From contig OX352765.1 in assembly GCA_947095585.1 (NCBI GenBank), positions 17,606,444-17,670,443 of the forward strand: a stretch of DNA of 64,000 nt, in the 5' to 3' direction. The notes beneath the pieces were generated by a model that was given only the letters and a program-made list of their open reading frames with translations, had not been told where the DNA came from and did not search any database. The translations under genes and the position numbers were made by a program. The DNA comes from Nephrocerus scutellatus. Its lineage: Eukaryota; Arthropoda; Insecta; Diptera; Pipunculidae. The stretch's first letter is position 1. The number at the start of each line of letters is the position of its first letter. Below are positions 34,470 to 45,139 of the stretch, piece after piece.

Positions 34470-36755
34470 TGCACCAACGCCAATATTCTACCCGCATCAG
34501 GGTAGCAAACCAACAGCCACTACGATTAATCATGCTCAGAACGAACTGGGTCCACAACCAAAAAGTTGGCACAAGCTCAGCTAACATTTCTAGTCAGCCT
34601 CATCTGTGGACATCACAAACTTCCCGTAGTACCGACGCGATCCTTTGTAAGATCTGGCTCAGTTTGTTCAGTTTGTTCAGTATACTAAATACGAAGATAG
34701 GTGCCATTTACACATTCTAAGTACCAGTCCAGTCAATCTGTCTACCGAAGTGTCCAAGTCGCTCATTACTCTCTCTCCCCCCTCCCATATTCCCCCTCCA
34801 CCCACTTTACATCTCCCAATCCCCATCCTCATTTCCTGGGCTGAATTAATGTGTTATTCGATCCGTGCCGGGAAGCAGCCTGGCTGGGAGCCCAGTTTAA
34901 TAAAAGAAAATTCGCTCACGGAGTATCTGGATACATGGCGCCCTCCAGATTCTATCACCCTTGCCTTATCTGCATACTGCGGATCTCTGTGCAGATGGAT
35001 CACCATTTCTCCGCCACTCGTGGGAATTCAAATACTTTTTCTTTTGCTATTTTTGAGAAAACTAGAACAAATACCGGTACTTCATCTTTACCGTAGTACG
35101 GTGCCTTTGCTGTCTACCGGTAATGCTCCTGCAATGGTAGATGGTGGTTTGACTACTGCCGACGGGCGCGGACCGGCCTTGTCAGCTAGGCCTTCTACTA
35201 GCAGCGGTAGGATTTTGGCACCTCATGGCAATTCCGCTACTAGTAATCTAGTAGGCGCATCTGGTGGATGTTCGCGACAACGCACTCCATCGAGATCGTC
35301 TACCTGTAATGCTCCTGCAACGATGGGTAGTAGTTTGACTACGGCCGACAATCGCAGGTCGGCCTTCACAGATAGGTTTTCTACTGGCAGCGGTATGATT
35401 GTGGCACCTCATGGCCCTTCAGCTGCCAGTAATCTTGTAAGTGCATCTGGTTGGACTAAAAGTTCCATACGGTGTGACTCTGTGACTGCCTTAAATAAGA
35501 AAGTAAACCTTGCTAAATTAAGCAAAGTCCAAAGATCAGCTAGTCTATGTATGAGCGGAGCACTTCGTACAACCGCATTGGACATTCAGTTCTACCTTAC
35601 ACAACTTGACATTTACAGCAGGCAAGTAGCTGCTAGTCGGCTATTCGCTGTAATGCTATCTCCCATTGGACTAGAAATGAAATCGGTCACTCCTCTATCC
35701 TGAATTTAGTCAGGATCCCAGACAACATAGACTACACCATTCCGCAACTTCATTTCAACAAAAACTACCAGTTCACCTTCCCCTCCAGATTATTCTAGGA
35801 CGAGGATGCTTACCTGGAGGATGAACACATTCATTTTTACACAAACGGGTCAAAAATTGATGGCGCAGTCGGCGGAGGTGTTTTCTCCAATAAAGCTAAG
35901 TCTTAGCCTCTCTTTCCGTCTTCCAAATCACTGTAGTGTTTTCCAGGCTGAAATAATGGCGATCAATGAAGCCTTGTCTTGTCTGAAGAGAAACCTCATA
36001 ACCGGTAAGGATATCCGTATATTCTCGGATAGCCAAGCTGCACTTAAATCCCTAGGATAAGTCTCCACAAATTCATTTTAGCCCTTAACTGCCGATCATC
36101 TCTCGTGGAAATTGCGGAGCAGTTCAATATTCACCTGTGTTGGGTGCCGGGGTACAGAGACCTTCCGGGTAGCTGTATGGCTGACGAGCTCGCCAAGCAA
36201 GGAACCACACTACCCTTCTTACCTGCATATAGGCATACCAATCGCTACATGCAAATTCTTGTTAAAGCGGTATGCTAATGTAAAAACTAACTGTAGGTGG
36301 TCAAACGGCGGTACAATTAGCATAGCGACAAAGCAGATCTGGCCCAAGCTGGATCCGAAACGCTCAAAGTGTTTGATCTCTCAAAAAAAGATCGCACATC
36401 GGTGCTATTGTAGGTGTCATCACTGGACACTGTCTCATAGGCAGGCATGCAGCCAGACTTGAAGTCTTCTCTAATGACTTTTGGATGAGGAGGAGGAGAC
36501 CATCGTCCATCTTCTCTGTACTTATACAGCCCTCTCCCAAAAGCGTAAACTCTATATTGAAGCTTTCTTCTACAACGACACTAATGATCTCATCAACATT
36601 GACATTGGTAGTCTCTTACGCTTCATATGAAGCTCCCTAATTGGTTCTTCGAGTAGGTGGATCAAATTTTTTCTGATCCGTGTGGTATCACAATGGACCA
36701 TTACTGGTCCAAGTGTGTCGGTTTCACTGACAGCCACCTTAACCTAACTTAACCC
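34470..36755 (+). mobile_element. Family D LINE copy with internal deletion: leader, ORF1-like, RT thumb, RNase H, tail
   Basis: The leader (34,500-34,720) matches the antisense piece at 41.7-42.0 kb. An open frame of 317 codons (34,750-35,703) runs from a Ser/Ala/Gly-rich gag-like segment straight into RT-thumb sequence (VTALNKKVNLAKLSKVQRSA, SLCMSGALRTTALDI), so EN and most of RT are deleted. RNase H follows with frameshifts: FYTNGSKIDGAVGGGVFS, CSVFQAEIMAINEALSC, IRIFSDSQAALKSL and, in another frame, LCWVPGYRDLPGSCMADELA. The C-terminal tail includes QIWPKLDPKRSKCLI and VHLLCTYTALSQKR, ending near 36,755 in a TAACC-rich stretch. The first RNase H Asp (normally YTDGS) is Asn. Non-functional. 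Confidence 0.82.
35113..35456 (+). repeat. In-frame 186-bp duplication in the ORF1-like segment
   Basis: Two copies starting TCTACC..TAATGCTCCTGCAA at 35,113 and 35,299 are offset by 186 bases, exactly 62 codons. Both encode N-A-P-A, S/GLTTAD, and APHG.S..SNLV.ASG blocks. The second copy has diverged. Confidence 0.85.
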
Positions 36756-36759
36756 AACA

Positions 36760-38995
36760 GTGAAGTCGAACGTGTGACCATTTCGAAGGAGTGCTTGGTG
36801 ACGTTTAACCGTGCGTCCATTACAACACACCAGAGACCAAAAAAACAGTACCGATGAAGTGCACGGCATCTTTCTGCGTCCTTAGGCAAAGAAAAAGTTC
36901 GTAAAGTTTTTTGCATAAGTAGAAGATATCAATATCATCAGTTAAACTTTAAGACAACAGGACATACCAAGTTTTACGGGGCGAAGATACCCAAAAGAAA
37001 TGCCTTAATGTCCACACATGTGTATTTCCGGTGACAACACTTTCTATTTAAATTTGGCAGTGATCGGACTATGGGGTTGCGACACTTCCTTATAACAATA
37101 ACAATATTTCTAACAATCATGCCATATAGCGGCATCATACTATAATGACTGTGTGCCTGTGTGCCTGTGTTTGTTGATTAGAGAATTTACATGAAAAATT
37201 TTTATGGGTGGTTTTTTTTTGTTTTTTTTAGGGTCAAAGCGACGAGAAAACGTTTTTTTGGGTAACTTATTGTTTGTGTTTTTCTGAGTAATTTTATCTT
37301 TTTATTCGGATTATTTGAATATTTTGATGCTTAAGTATTTGATATTCAAATAGTTACAAAAGTTGAATATTTAGAAGCCCCAATGGTAAAATTGCAATTG
37401 ACATCTTAAGAATACATGAAGAGCCAAATGAGAACTCGTTTGGCCGGCTGATGTAGCAATCCTTAGCCCAAGCAATCATATGTTGTCTTAGAACTTTACC
37501 AAGCGGAAAACAGCCTGGGAGATTGAGAAAAATAAATCCTAAAAAAAAAAATTCATTATTTTATGGCTTCTTCAGCTCAGAGCCAAAAGTTGTACGTTTT
37601 GTTTCGGTGAACTGATATTTGTTTTGCGTTAGATAACCGTTAAATACTATTTACCATCAGTGTGTGTAATCGAATCCTTAGAGGATAAAACACCAAAACT
37701 TTATTTCTGCTACACGAATCCAAAATCAGCAAATGGAACTAACCGTGAAACCATCCAACTGTTCCCTCCTGCACACAGATCTACCGATTGCTTCATTGTT
37801 CTTTCTGTTAAACATCACTGGGAATGGCTCCTTTGTTTATTTATTATATCACATCCAGCACATGTAGCTTTCAGACCACAAAGCCTCAGTCACAGCCCAC
37901 CGACCAACTAACCACGGCCAATAACAAGCTGTTCAACAGGAAAAATAGAAAATTGGATGTGGATGCGGTATATTACCCGTATCGTATATGTTGGATATAT
38001 AAGGAAGCATATTACACATGTTGGACACTGTTAACCAACAATTGTTTGTTCAACCAACGTCAATAAAATGAAATGTTTGGGTTGGTGGTTGAGTACTAAC
38101 TTAGTACATCTCCCGCAATACCTACCGATGCGATATTTCGATGGCAGGTCACATAAAAGTACCCTGCAAAACTCATAATCAACAAATAAATGAAACTTAA
38201 CTGAATTAAAAAAAACTGCTGCAGTAGGGTTGACATTACTGTCGATTGATCGATACATGTATTTACTTGGCAAACTTATTGTTCAGGCACTGCGACAAAC
38301 AAGGAACCCCTCTAGAGATAATTTCTAAAGTTTGCTAGCGAAACACATCTGAAAGTTTTCCTTTTGTTTTGTAAGGGGTGCTTATGCTGGCAGTTAGTTT
38401 TTGTTTTAATTTTTATTTTCCTTATCTACTATAGAAGACACGTGTCACACTAAAGGAATATATTTTAATAAGCCATACATTAGGAGTTTGTTACTTCCCT
38501 TGTTCAGGACATAGCTCGTAATTAACTCATTTGAGTTATTATGTCGGTTTCATCAGGGAAGCGAATATGGGCAATTTATTTCTACTTGGAATCAATTAAA
38601 GGATATGATGGTCCCATTAGAGAAATATTGAGGTGGAAGGGCAATGACTAGGGTGGTAGAGTAAAATAATTATGTTCTCATTAAAGAAACATTTAGGGGA
38701 ACTAAACTTGTAATAAATTTCCTTATATGAACTCATCAGTCATATACTCATATACCTCTTTGTTCGCCTGCCTATCATATCTGTCGACCTATTTGCTTGT
38801 ACAACTCTTATTCCATCCGGTCGTTCTTATATTTAATAAACTACAGAGAAAAGTAATGATTTGTTCTTTCATCAATTAAGGCCGAAAAACTATAAAAGAA
38901 AAATGAATTATCTTTTATACTTCCATCTAAGATATTTGATAATTACAGGTTGTCCGCGAAGATAAATCGAATTTATAAGGCTCGTGATGTTCTTT
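36760..38995. other. AT-rich sequence, no gene recognised
   Basis: A TGTATTTCCGGTGACAACAC block at 37,020 recurs at about 24,775 and 25,410. The frames at 37,660-38,273 are short and motif-free. Confidence 0.45.
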
Positions 38996-38999
38996 ATCG

Positions 39000-39225
39000 T
39001 GGGTGCCGTTAGCTCTAGATATTAGTGCGATGGACTTATGAGCAGGAGGTACGAGGTTCGAATCCCAGAAACAACCAAAAGTTTTTTTCACGATCCCACT
39101 TATCGTGAATTTCTAACAAACGTGCGAGAGTTATAACTTGTCACGAAAAGCTTCTAATTTCGGCTTTAGAATACGGCATTAAGTTGTAGGTGCCTTCCAT
39201 TTGTGTGCAAAAATAAAACACGCTT
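39000..39225 (+). mobile_element. tRNA-derived SINE, 5' two-thirds, plus strand
   Basis: Begins GGTGCCGTTAGCTCTAGATA (degenerate A box). The B box GGTTCGAATCCCAG lies at about 39,055, followed by the shared body: AACCAAAAGTTTTTTTCACG, then TTAAGTTGTAGGTGCCTTCC and ATTTGTG near 39,180-39,205. It follows the order of the copy at 40.4 kb but diverges after about 39,225. A matching 3' end occurs on the same strand at 39,675-39,730. Confidence 0.7.
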
Positions 39226-39229
39226 TTGG

Positions 39230-39674
39230 GAGTCTGGTGGCGGACGAGCCTATATGGAAGGCCAACAGCAGCAGCATATAGCGTCCGTTCCATATTTGGA
39301 GGCAACAAACGGCGTTTGTTTTTCCCATAGTGGGTAGCCTTATTTTTGATATGTGTTCTATCATCATATCGTACTGAGGCCCGTGGTGTTATTAATCACA
39401 TCCTTGAAAGCACCAATGGCAGGGCGAGAAATATTTTACATGGAAAATGACAACAAATGGTATTGAGTCCCCAAGAGGGAGGCATAATATGGTAAATCCT
39501 CCTATGGTTTTATCGGTCGTACTGGACCGCACATCGAATTTTGGGATGTGGCAAATTTCGTGTTACAATAGAAATCGAGACGTCTTAAATAATAATGAAT
39601 CAGTAAGCTGCCCTATGCTCCAGATGGAGTTGAAATGCTGCTTAAGCGGACGAAAATCATATACAATAGAATGG
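39230..39674. other. Unassigned sequence between SINE head and SINE tail
   Basis: About 450 bases that are absent from the other SINE copies. It could be an insertion into one SINE, or the gap between two truncated SINEs. Short complementary segments (CTATATGGAA near 39,250 and TTCCATATTTGGAGG near 39,290) are present. No coding motif. Confidence 0.4.
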
Positions 39675-39730
39675 TCGCGAGAATCTAGGCCTTGCTCTTC
39701 GCCCTGTCGCGCCAAATATTAGTATTATTA
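39675..39730 (+). mobile_element. SINE 3' end
   Basis: AGAATCTAGGCCTTGC followed by CTGTCGCGCCAAATATTAGT then ATTATTAATG corresponds to the 3' end of the SINE copies at 26.4 and 52.7 kb, in plus orientation. Confidence 0.65.
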
Positions 39731-39737
39731 ATGTTCT

Positions 39738-40300
39738 TCATCTTGTTCTTTGGCTCTACCACAGAGGTCCGATTCAGTACAAAATATCTCCATCGAACCC
39801 GATTTCGAATCGATATCATCCAGTTCGGCATCCCTAAACACTGGTCTTCTCCATACTTCCAGCACCTACCGCAAAGAATCTTCGAGCTGGATCCTCTTTG
39901 TCTATGCGAGCTAAATCGTTACCGGAGCCTACAGAGCTTTATTCTCTTCCATTCATCATAAAACGCTCGTAGATATCATCTCCGAAATAGTCCTTCGTAT
40001 GTTAGATACGGGAGCGAATACATCCGTGAGATCTTCCTCTCGAACGCCGTTAAGAGGTCAGAGTGCTTTTTGACTAAGTTTTGCGCTCATATGAAGTAAT
40101 CGTATGGCCATTGTGTTATACACCAGCAGCTTGTATGTTATTGTTATGGGTTTGAAAAGTCTTGAAAGACTAAAATAGGCTTTATTGGCCGAACTGTTCC
40201 TCCCGCCATTCCATCAGAGTCTCGGAACACTTTTTCCAACGCCAGATTGAAAAGGACGCAGGCCAGTTCCCTCCGTCCATTGTCAGAATCCACGAAACTC
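39738..40300 (-). mobile_element. RTE-type LINE (family C) 3' half, antisense relic
   Basis: It matches the 17.7-18.5 kb copy by eye on the plus strand: TTTGGCTC at the end, a GGTCCGATTCAGTACAA-type block, ACGCCGTTAAGAGGTCAGA, ATAGGCTTTATTGGC, and TTTTCCAACGCCAGATTGAA with AGGACGCAGGCCAGT (encoding the L-A-C-x-L-F-N-L-A-L-E-K-V RT region on the minus strand). Most of the segment carrying YADD is missing. It has many stops. Confidence 0.75.
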
Positions 40301-40436
40301 TATCCCTTGACCAAAAAAAAATCAGTCAAAAGAAACTAAACAGTGAATTGACGACCTTAAGACTAGAAACGCGTGGTAAAAAGTAATTTCCCTAACGGTT
40401 TAATACTAGGCAGCCAAGAAGAACACTCTGACCACA

Positions 40437-40703
40437 TATTTAATAAGAATACTCGACGCGACAGACCATTGCGTTCATGAGGTTAGACAGCTTCTCGCAA
40501 CCATTTGTGTTGCGCATGTATATTTTTGGACACAAATGGAAGGGACCTACAACTTAAGGCGGATCCGAACGGCGAATTCACCCGTTTGTCACCCATTCGC
40601 GAGAGGTGGGACACCGTGAAAAATACTTTTGGTGTTTTTGGGATTCGAACCAGTAACCTCTTGCTCAGTAGCCGTGCGCATTTCCACTGAGCCACGGCGA
40701 CCA
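40437..40703 (-). mobile_element. tRNA-derived SINE, nearly full length
   Basis: Minus-strand 5' end at about 40,703: GGTCGCCGTGGCTCAGTGGA contains a pol III A box (TGGCTCAGTGG). Forty bases on, GGTTCGAATCCCA is a canonical B box. The body includes AAGTATTTTTCACGGTGTCC and the inverted pair at 40,501-40,510 / 40,530-40,539. The 3' end is a TTATTA-type tail. The tRNA-like portion is about 70 bases and does not fold into an obvious intact tRNA, so it is a SINE head and not a tRNA gene. Confidence 0.9.
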
Positions 40704-40704
40704 T

Positions 40705-40885
40705 ATATATACCGTCGCCAAAAATGTCCTTCGGGTGTTGTCTGGCCAGAATTGTGAAGCCACCCAGAATTGTATATATTGAAATTGCCTGTAATAAGGA
40801 CTTCAGTTTTACGATACTCGTATTTTGTAACAATTCTTAAAAGTGAATCAGACAGTGCATCAAACTCAAGTTGTAACATTGTCTT
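40705..40885 (-). mobile_element. Family A LINE endonuclease fragment
   Basis: The minus strand reads LQLEFDALSDSLLRIVTKYE, then VLITGNFNIYNSGWLHNSGQ and TTPEGHF, matching the start of family A EN at 9,965-10,110 (EFDALSDSILRIVTTHRKNV, NSGWLRHSGQITPKG). The match ends exactly where the SINE head begins at 40,703. Sequence beyond the SINE does not continue the endonuclease, so it is not a simple nested insertion. Confidence 0.8.
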
Positions 40886-40889
40886 AGTT

Positions 40890-41715
40890 GGGGCTTCTGT
40901 ATAAAAAGCAGTAGTGTATGCTAAGCTCTTGTACCTTTACTTTGAGCCATATGAAATTAAATTCCGGTTTGGAACATTAGCTGAATTGAGGCAAAAGTTG
41001 AAACGCAAGATGACCCTACGGACATAAATTGCGAGTCGGCTTCGAGGGAAAAATAATGGCACCAAGTTATAACCAGGCAGATTTAATTTCGAGGTATCGG
41101 AATTATCAAATGCCTGAGTTTCGCTCAGTGCCAGAATTGCTGGCCTGTGGGCATGTACATATGTAAAGACAGCGAAAAAAAAACGTTCTCAGTCCACGAA
41201 TGTTGCTGAGATCCACTCGGAAGCTACACATGACTACAAAAAACAAACACACAAAACACAACTTACCACTTCTTTTAACCGAATTGAGAAGTGGATGTCT
41301 CACAATGAATTATTGACACAAGTGTCGCCAGTGTTATACCCTCACGACAAAATGAGTTACATCACATTTTTATTTAATTTACTTCTCTAGAATATAAAGT
41401 TCTTAATACAGCAAATGCATAAGCTTGAATAATCGATACAGCTGATTCTAAAATTAACAAAGCAATTTGAATAACTAATAACATTATTCTTGAAGTTTAA
41501 CACCTCAAGGTTCATGCAGTCTTCCGACCGCCCCCGAGCGACCGCTGTATCTTACTTTTCGATAGGTTTGATACTTGGTTAAACTCGGAAGATAAAAGGG
41601 GCAAGGCTGCTAGTACTTAGAATGTCTAGAACGGGCACTGTCTTCGTATGTAGCAGCCTTACCGTCCAACTACAGGACCGTACGTGTCTGGGATAGTTTC
41701 TATCCTGAGCGGCCT
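40890..41715. other. Unassigned sequence
   Basis: No coding motif. 41,500-41,700 is GC-richer and may be leader sequence of the family D element that follows, but I cannot prove it. Confidence 0.35.
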
Positions 41716-41719
41716 AGGA

Positions 41720-42020
41720 TTAGAGTCTCATCCTAGTGGCAAATGACTGGATTCGAAGTTCCAGACGATGTGCTGCCAAGGTTGTAGTGTACCTACGCCA
41801 AAGGCACTCATACTGAACGAGCTGAGTACCTTGAAGTCAGATCTTACCAAGGTCGGGAGATGGCTATACCCGCAGATAAGGTTGATCTCCTTGGAGTTTA
41901 GCTGAGTCTGGGCAAACTTTTGGTTGAATACCCAGTTTCGTTCTGGGCTTGACCTACGTAGTGGTTTACGGTTTACTCTCGAAGAGAGGACCGCTAAATG
42001 AGAATAGTTCATGAGCATGC
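41720..42020 (-). mobile_element. Family D LINE leader fragment, antisense
   Basis: The minus strand contains CCCAGAACGAAACTGGGT and CCAGACTCAGCTAAACTCC blocks in the same order as GCTCAGAACGAACTGGGT and CAAGCTCAGCTAACAT at 34,530-34,590. An open frame of 100 codons (41,728-42,030) is probably not meaningful. Assigned by this match alone. Confidence 0.55.
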
Positions 42021-42079
42021 TTAATGGCAAAAGCTAGGTAAGCAGGGTTCATCCCACTCAAAGAATGATGAGTCCTCCG

Positions 42080-42255
42080 ACCGAGTGCCAGACCAATCCA
42101 CTTGGTAGATGTCGGGGTATTCATAAAGAAACTAAGCAATCACCTGATGTGGGAAAACATCTGGGAGGCACAATAAATCTTGAGGTCGCAATGCACAAGG
42201 CTACAACGCATAACCAATAATACCACTAACATTAATGCGAAATACATGTCATCCA
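42080..42255 (+). mobile_element. LINE 3'-end fragment (as at 1.8-2.0 kb)
   Basis: ACATCTGGGAGGCACAATA then TCGCAATGCACAAGGCT closely follow ACATCTGGGATGCACAATAG and TCGCAGTGCACAAGGCT at about 1,885-1,935. Upstream AAACTAAGCAATCACCTGAT corresponds to the end of the LINE tail peptide. It is a 3'-terminal stub only. Confidence 0.75.
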
Positions 42256-42259
42256 ACGC

Positions 42260-43690
42260 AGTGATGTAGAGTAATGATGAACAGTTTACTCGCATTTTCT
42301 GTTTCTGTTAAAAGACATAAAAAATAATAAATCTCCTCAGTGCCACAACCATCTATGAAAACAAATTTTATTTGTTTCCATCGTTATCCACTGGAGCAAT
42401 CGTCCTTATGTCCATTTCCAACTGTCGTAGGTAATTAAATAATCTCATCACGAAAAAGTCAGTCCCTACAGGCGCTACAGCTGTGTAACCTCACGTTCAA
42501 TGCATGAATGGTTACATAAAAAATAATAACAAAAACGGAAAACCCAAACAGGAAAATCGATTCCGATGGCAAGGACTAAGTAAAAAAAAAATTTGAAATA
42601 AAAATTAATTTTGATACAAGAAAAGGAGGGAAACGCACACGAGATGGTCGAGTGATTGCTTGCGCATGTGGAATATAACAATAAAGACTGAAAGCATATT
42701 TCACAAAAGGAAAACTCCAAAAAAGTTTCCAAATTGATTCGATCAAGTAAAGTCCCAAACAGACAGCCACCATCCGGTGATTCGGCGGCACATGCGGAAC
42801 TGCAAATCTTGCAAATTTATATCTACAACAGTCGGCCTTTTACAAAATATCCCCCTTTACAAAATAGCAATCACGGGAATTTCAGACGCAGGGACGTACA
42901 AGAAATTCTGTGAATTTGAGTAGAGCCAAATATTTATCCAGTCGACGCCTTGCATACCCCATAACTTCCATTTTGCACGCGTAAAATGGAATTCCAGGAA
43001 ATATCTAATATTTCCTATGACTTAGTTCGTAGTATTTATGGTTTGTTGTGTACGAGCCATAGCGCGTTGGGTCGTTCGTTATTTTATTCTGCGTTTCCAT
43101 TTAATTTACTTGTTAGTTTAGTTGGCATCTGAATTTGAATTTTAAATATGGTGCAGGGTGGTGAAGCGGATAAAAATATAAGCAAATCCAGCGGAATTAT
43201 TTTGTTGGTGAACATTCATTGCTCCCAGTTGGCATTTGGCAACGAGAACAAATCAACGAAATTATTCAATTTGTGCACACAAATATTAAGAGCAGGATTT
43301 AAGCTGTGCGTATAATTGGGTTGGAATGGGTGGGTGGTGGTATTCTTTAAGGTTTACGTTATAAACTTTCGGTTTAATGGACATTACAAAAAAAAAATCA
43401 ATCATTCATGTAACGAACTGAAAACATAAGCAAGATATATGTAAGATATCCGCCAGCCGCTAAAAATTAAAGTATCTGCGCGATTGGAAGTTGTCCAAAT
43501 CACATAATCAACTATCGTAAATGAAGCCGGAGCATGTAGGAGCAAGCCAGAACTAAGCTGGTAATAAGAGAATTTTCCTAAACAAAAACCATTCGTGCTG
43601 AGGATGCCTCATCTAAGTTGGGGTGAGTAACTTACACGACCTATTATATAAAATGTATTTTTTTTTATATAAATGATCTCTTTGTGTTGC
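42260..43690. other. AT-rich sequence; possible intron ahead of the clueless copy
   Basis: No coding motif. The right end (43,650-43,690) is T-rich and closes with TTTGTGTTGCAG, a good splice acceptor, directly before the first clueless-like codons. Confidence 0.45.
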
Positions 43691-45110
43691 AGCTATGAGG
43701 AGCATATTCCCGGTCAGACACGCGACTGAAACGGGGAACTGCAGACAACACGGGAATTGCAATGGAAAACACTTCCTGATCGCTTGCTGCGTGAGCGGGC
43801 CATTTTTAAGGTCCTATGGCCGTAATCGATGGTAATGTTTTGGCCATAAACCCTGGTGAGGACTCCAAGATGCAAATGTTTATCTGGAACAATATTTTCT
43901 TCTCGTTGGGCTTTGATGTTCGCGATCATTGCAAGGAGCTTGGTGGAGATGTTGCCGCATTTGTTGCTCCACGCAACGGTTTGCATGGAGTTCGTGTGTA
44001 CAGCGCCGTCGATGTAGTCATACAGTACAGTAATCATAGATTATCGTGGCTATCGTGTGACAGCATAATCTATTATCCCCGGCATCTTGGAACGAGAACA
44101 GGAACAGTTTGTCGTCTATGGTTCCATTGACTTTGGAAAGACAGTGCTCAGTCATCCAAAATATTTGGAATTACTTCGTAAGGCGGGTAAGAACTTAAAA
44201 ATTCTGCCACACTCTGTGCTCTACGAGAGGGGCGAAGAGGTAGAGCTGTGCTCTTCCGTGGAATGCAAGGAAATAATTGGCAACGACGGCCGTTATTACA
44301 TTCTCGATTTGCTGCGCACGTTCCCACCGGATGTGAACTTCCTGCGGTTACAGGAAGACAATGGGCTTTCCAACCGAACACAACCACAAGTTGTCATGCC
44401 TGCGACAGGATTTGCTTGAGGCGTTTGTTGAGGATCGCTATGTAAATTCATCCGTAATGCGGCGCAGCATTTGCAGCAGTTAAACGCAAACAAAAAAGCA
44501 GTGGAACTGCCGACTAACTTGCCAGCAATTAAAAAAAATGAGGAGGAGGGTGATACCAAGCCAAGATCAAACCCAAGAGAATAACAACAAAGCTGAAGAG
44601 GAGACCACTTCGTCGACAAGTACTGGAAAATACGAACTTAAAGCTGCCGAGGCATTAATGCGAGCCTGCGCTGCCTTCGACAATCTCAACGAAGATGGCA
44701 GCGGAACAAACGAACCAGCTACTACAAATGGACAGGCTAATCTGACGGACGAGAAACAAGCCGCAGAAGTAGTTAAACGCGTTTGTGCTGCTGTCGGATC
44801 ACTGAAGGAATATGAAATTTATTTCCGTTTCAATCCGGATGTCTACTCGCCAAGCATTCAGCACGTTGATGTGCCCGGTGGACCCAATTCACTCAAGAAA
44901 AAGAAGCTATTGGTAAAGGAGAAAGGACGCTACCGAGTTCTTGGTTGTCAAGCAGATTCCCGCTTTCATCAAAGAACATATGGGTCACTCTTCGCCGCCT
45001 TTGGATGGATCAAGTATCACTGAAGCTTTGCATATCCATGGTATTAATGTTACCCCTATTATTGCAAGTCAAACATTCAACTCGACATTCTCTCAGGCAA
45101 CTTATTGCCA
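43691..45110 (+). pseudogene. clu: clueless (clu/CLUH)-like pseudogene fragment
   Basis: CLUH proteins bind mRNAs of nuclear-encoded mitochondrial proteins in the cytosol. Here the Clu-domain region is readable in three frames. Segments are YEEHIPGQTRD at the start; [20 protein letters not shown] and [20 protein letters not shown] (43,816-44,020); [40 protein letters not shown] and [20 protein letters not shown] (44,087-44,350); then [20 protein letters not shown] and [16 protein letters not shown] (44,538-44,900), with an AAEFLV-like frame after it. Several frameshifts and small deletions break it, and the N- and C-terminal thirds are absent. The acceptor-like TTGCAG before it suggests a fragment of duplicated genomic DNA, not a retrocopy. 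No poly-A tract was seen at its end. Confidence 0.85.
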
Positions 45111-45139
45111 TCGTTGTGTCATGGTTAGCGAACTTTTGT

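Noticed and set aside
40637..40703. tRNA gene on the minus strand
   Set aside because: A and B boxes are good, but the arms do not pair into a proper cloverleaf and the same head occurs in other dispersed copies with a common body and tail, so it is a SINE head.
43816..45023. Functional clueless gene
   Set aside because: Three frames, missing segments and absent N- and C-terminal regions make a working product impossible from this fragment.
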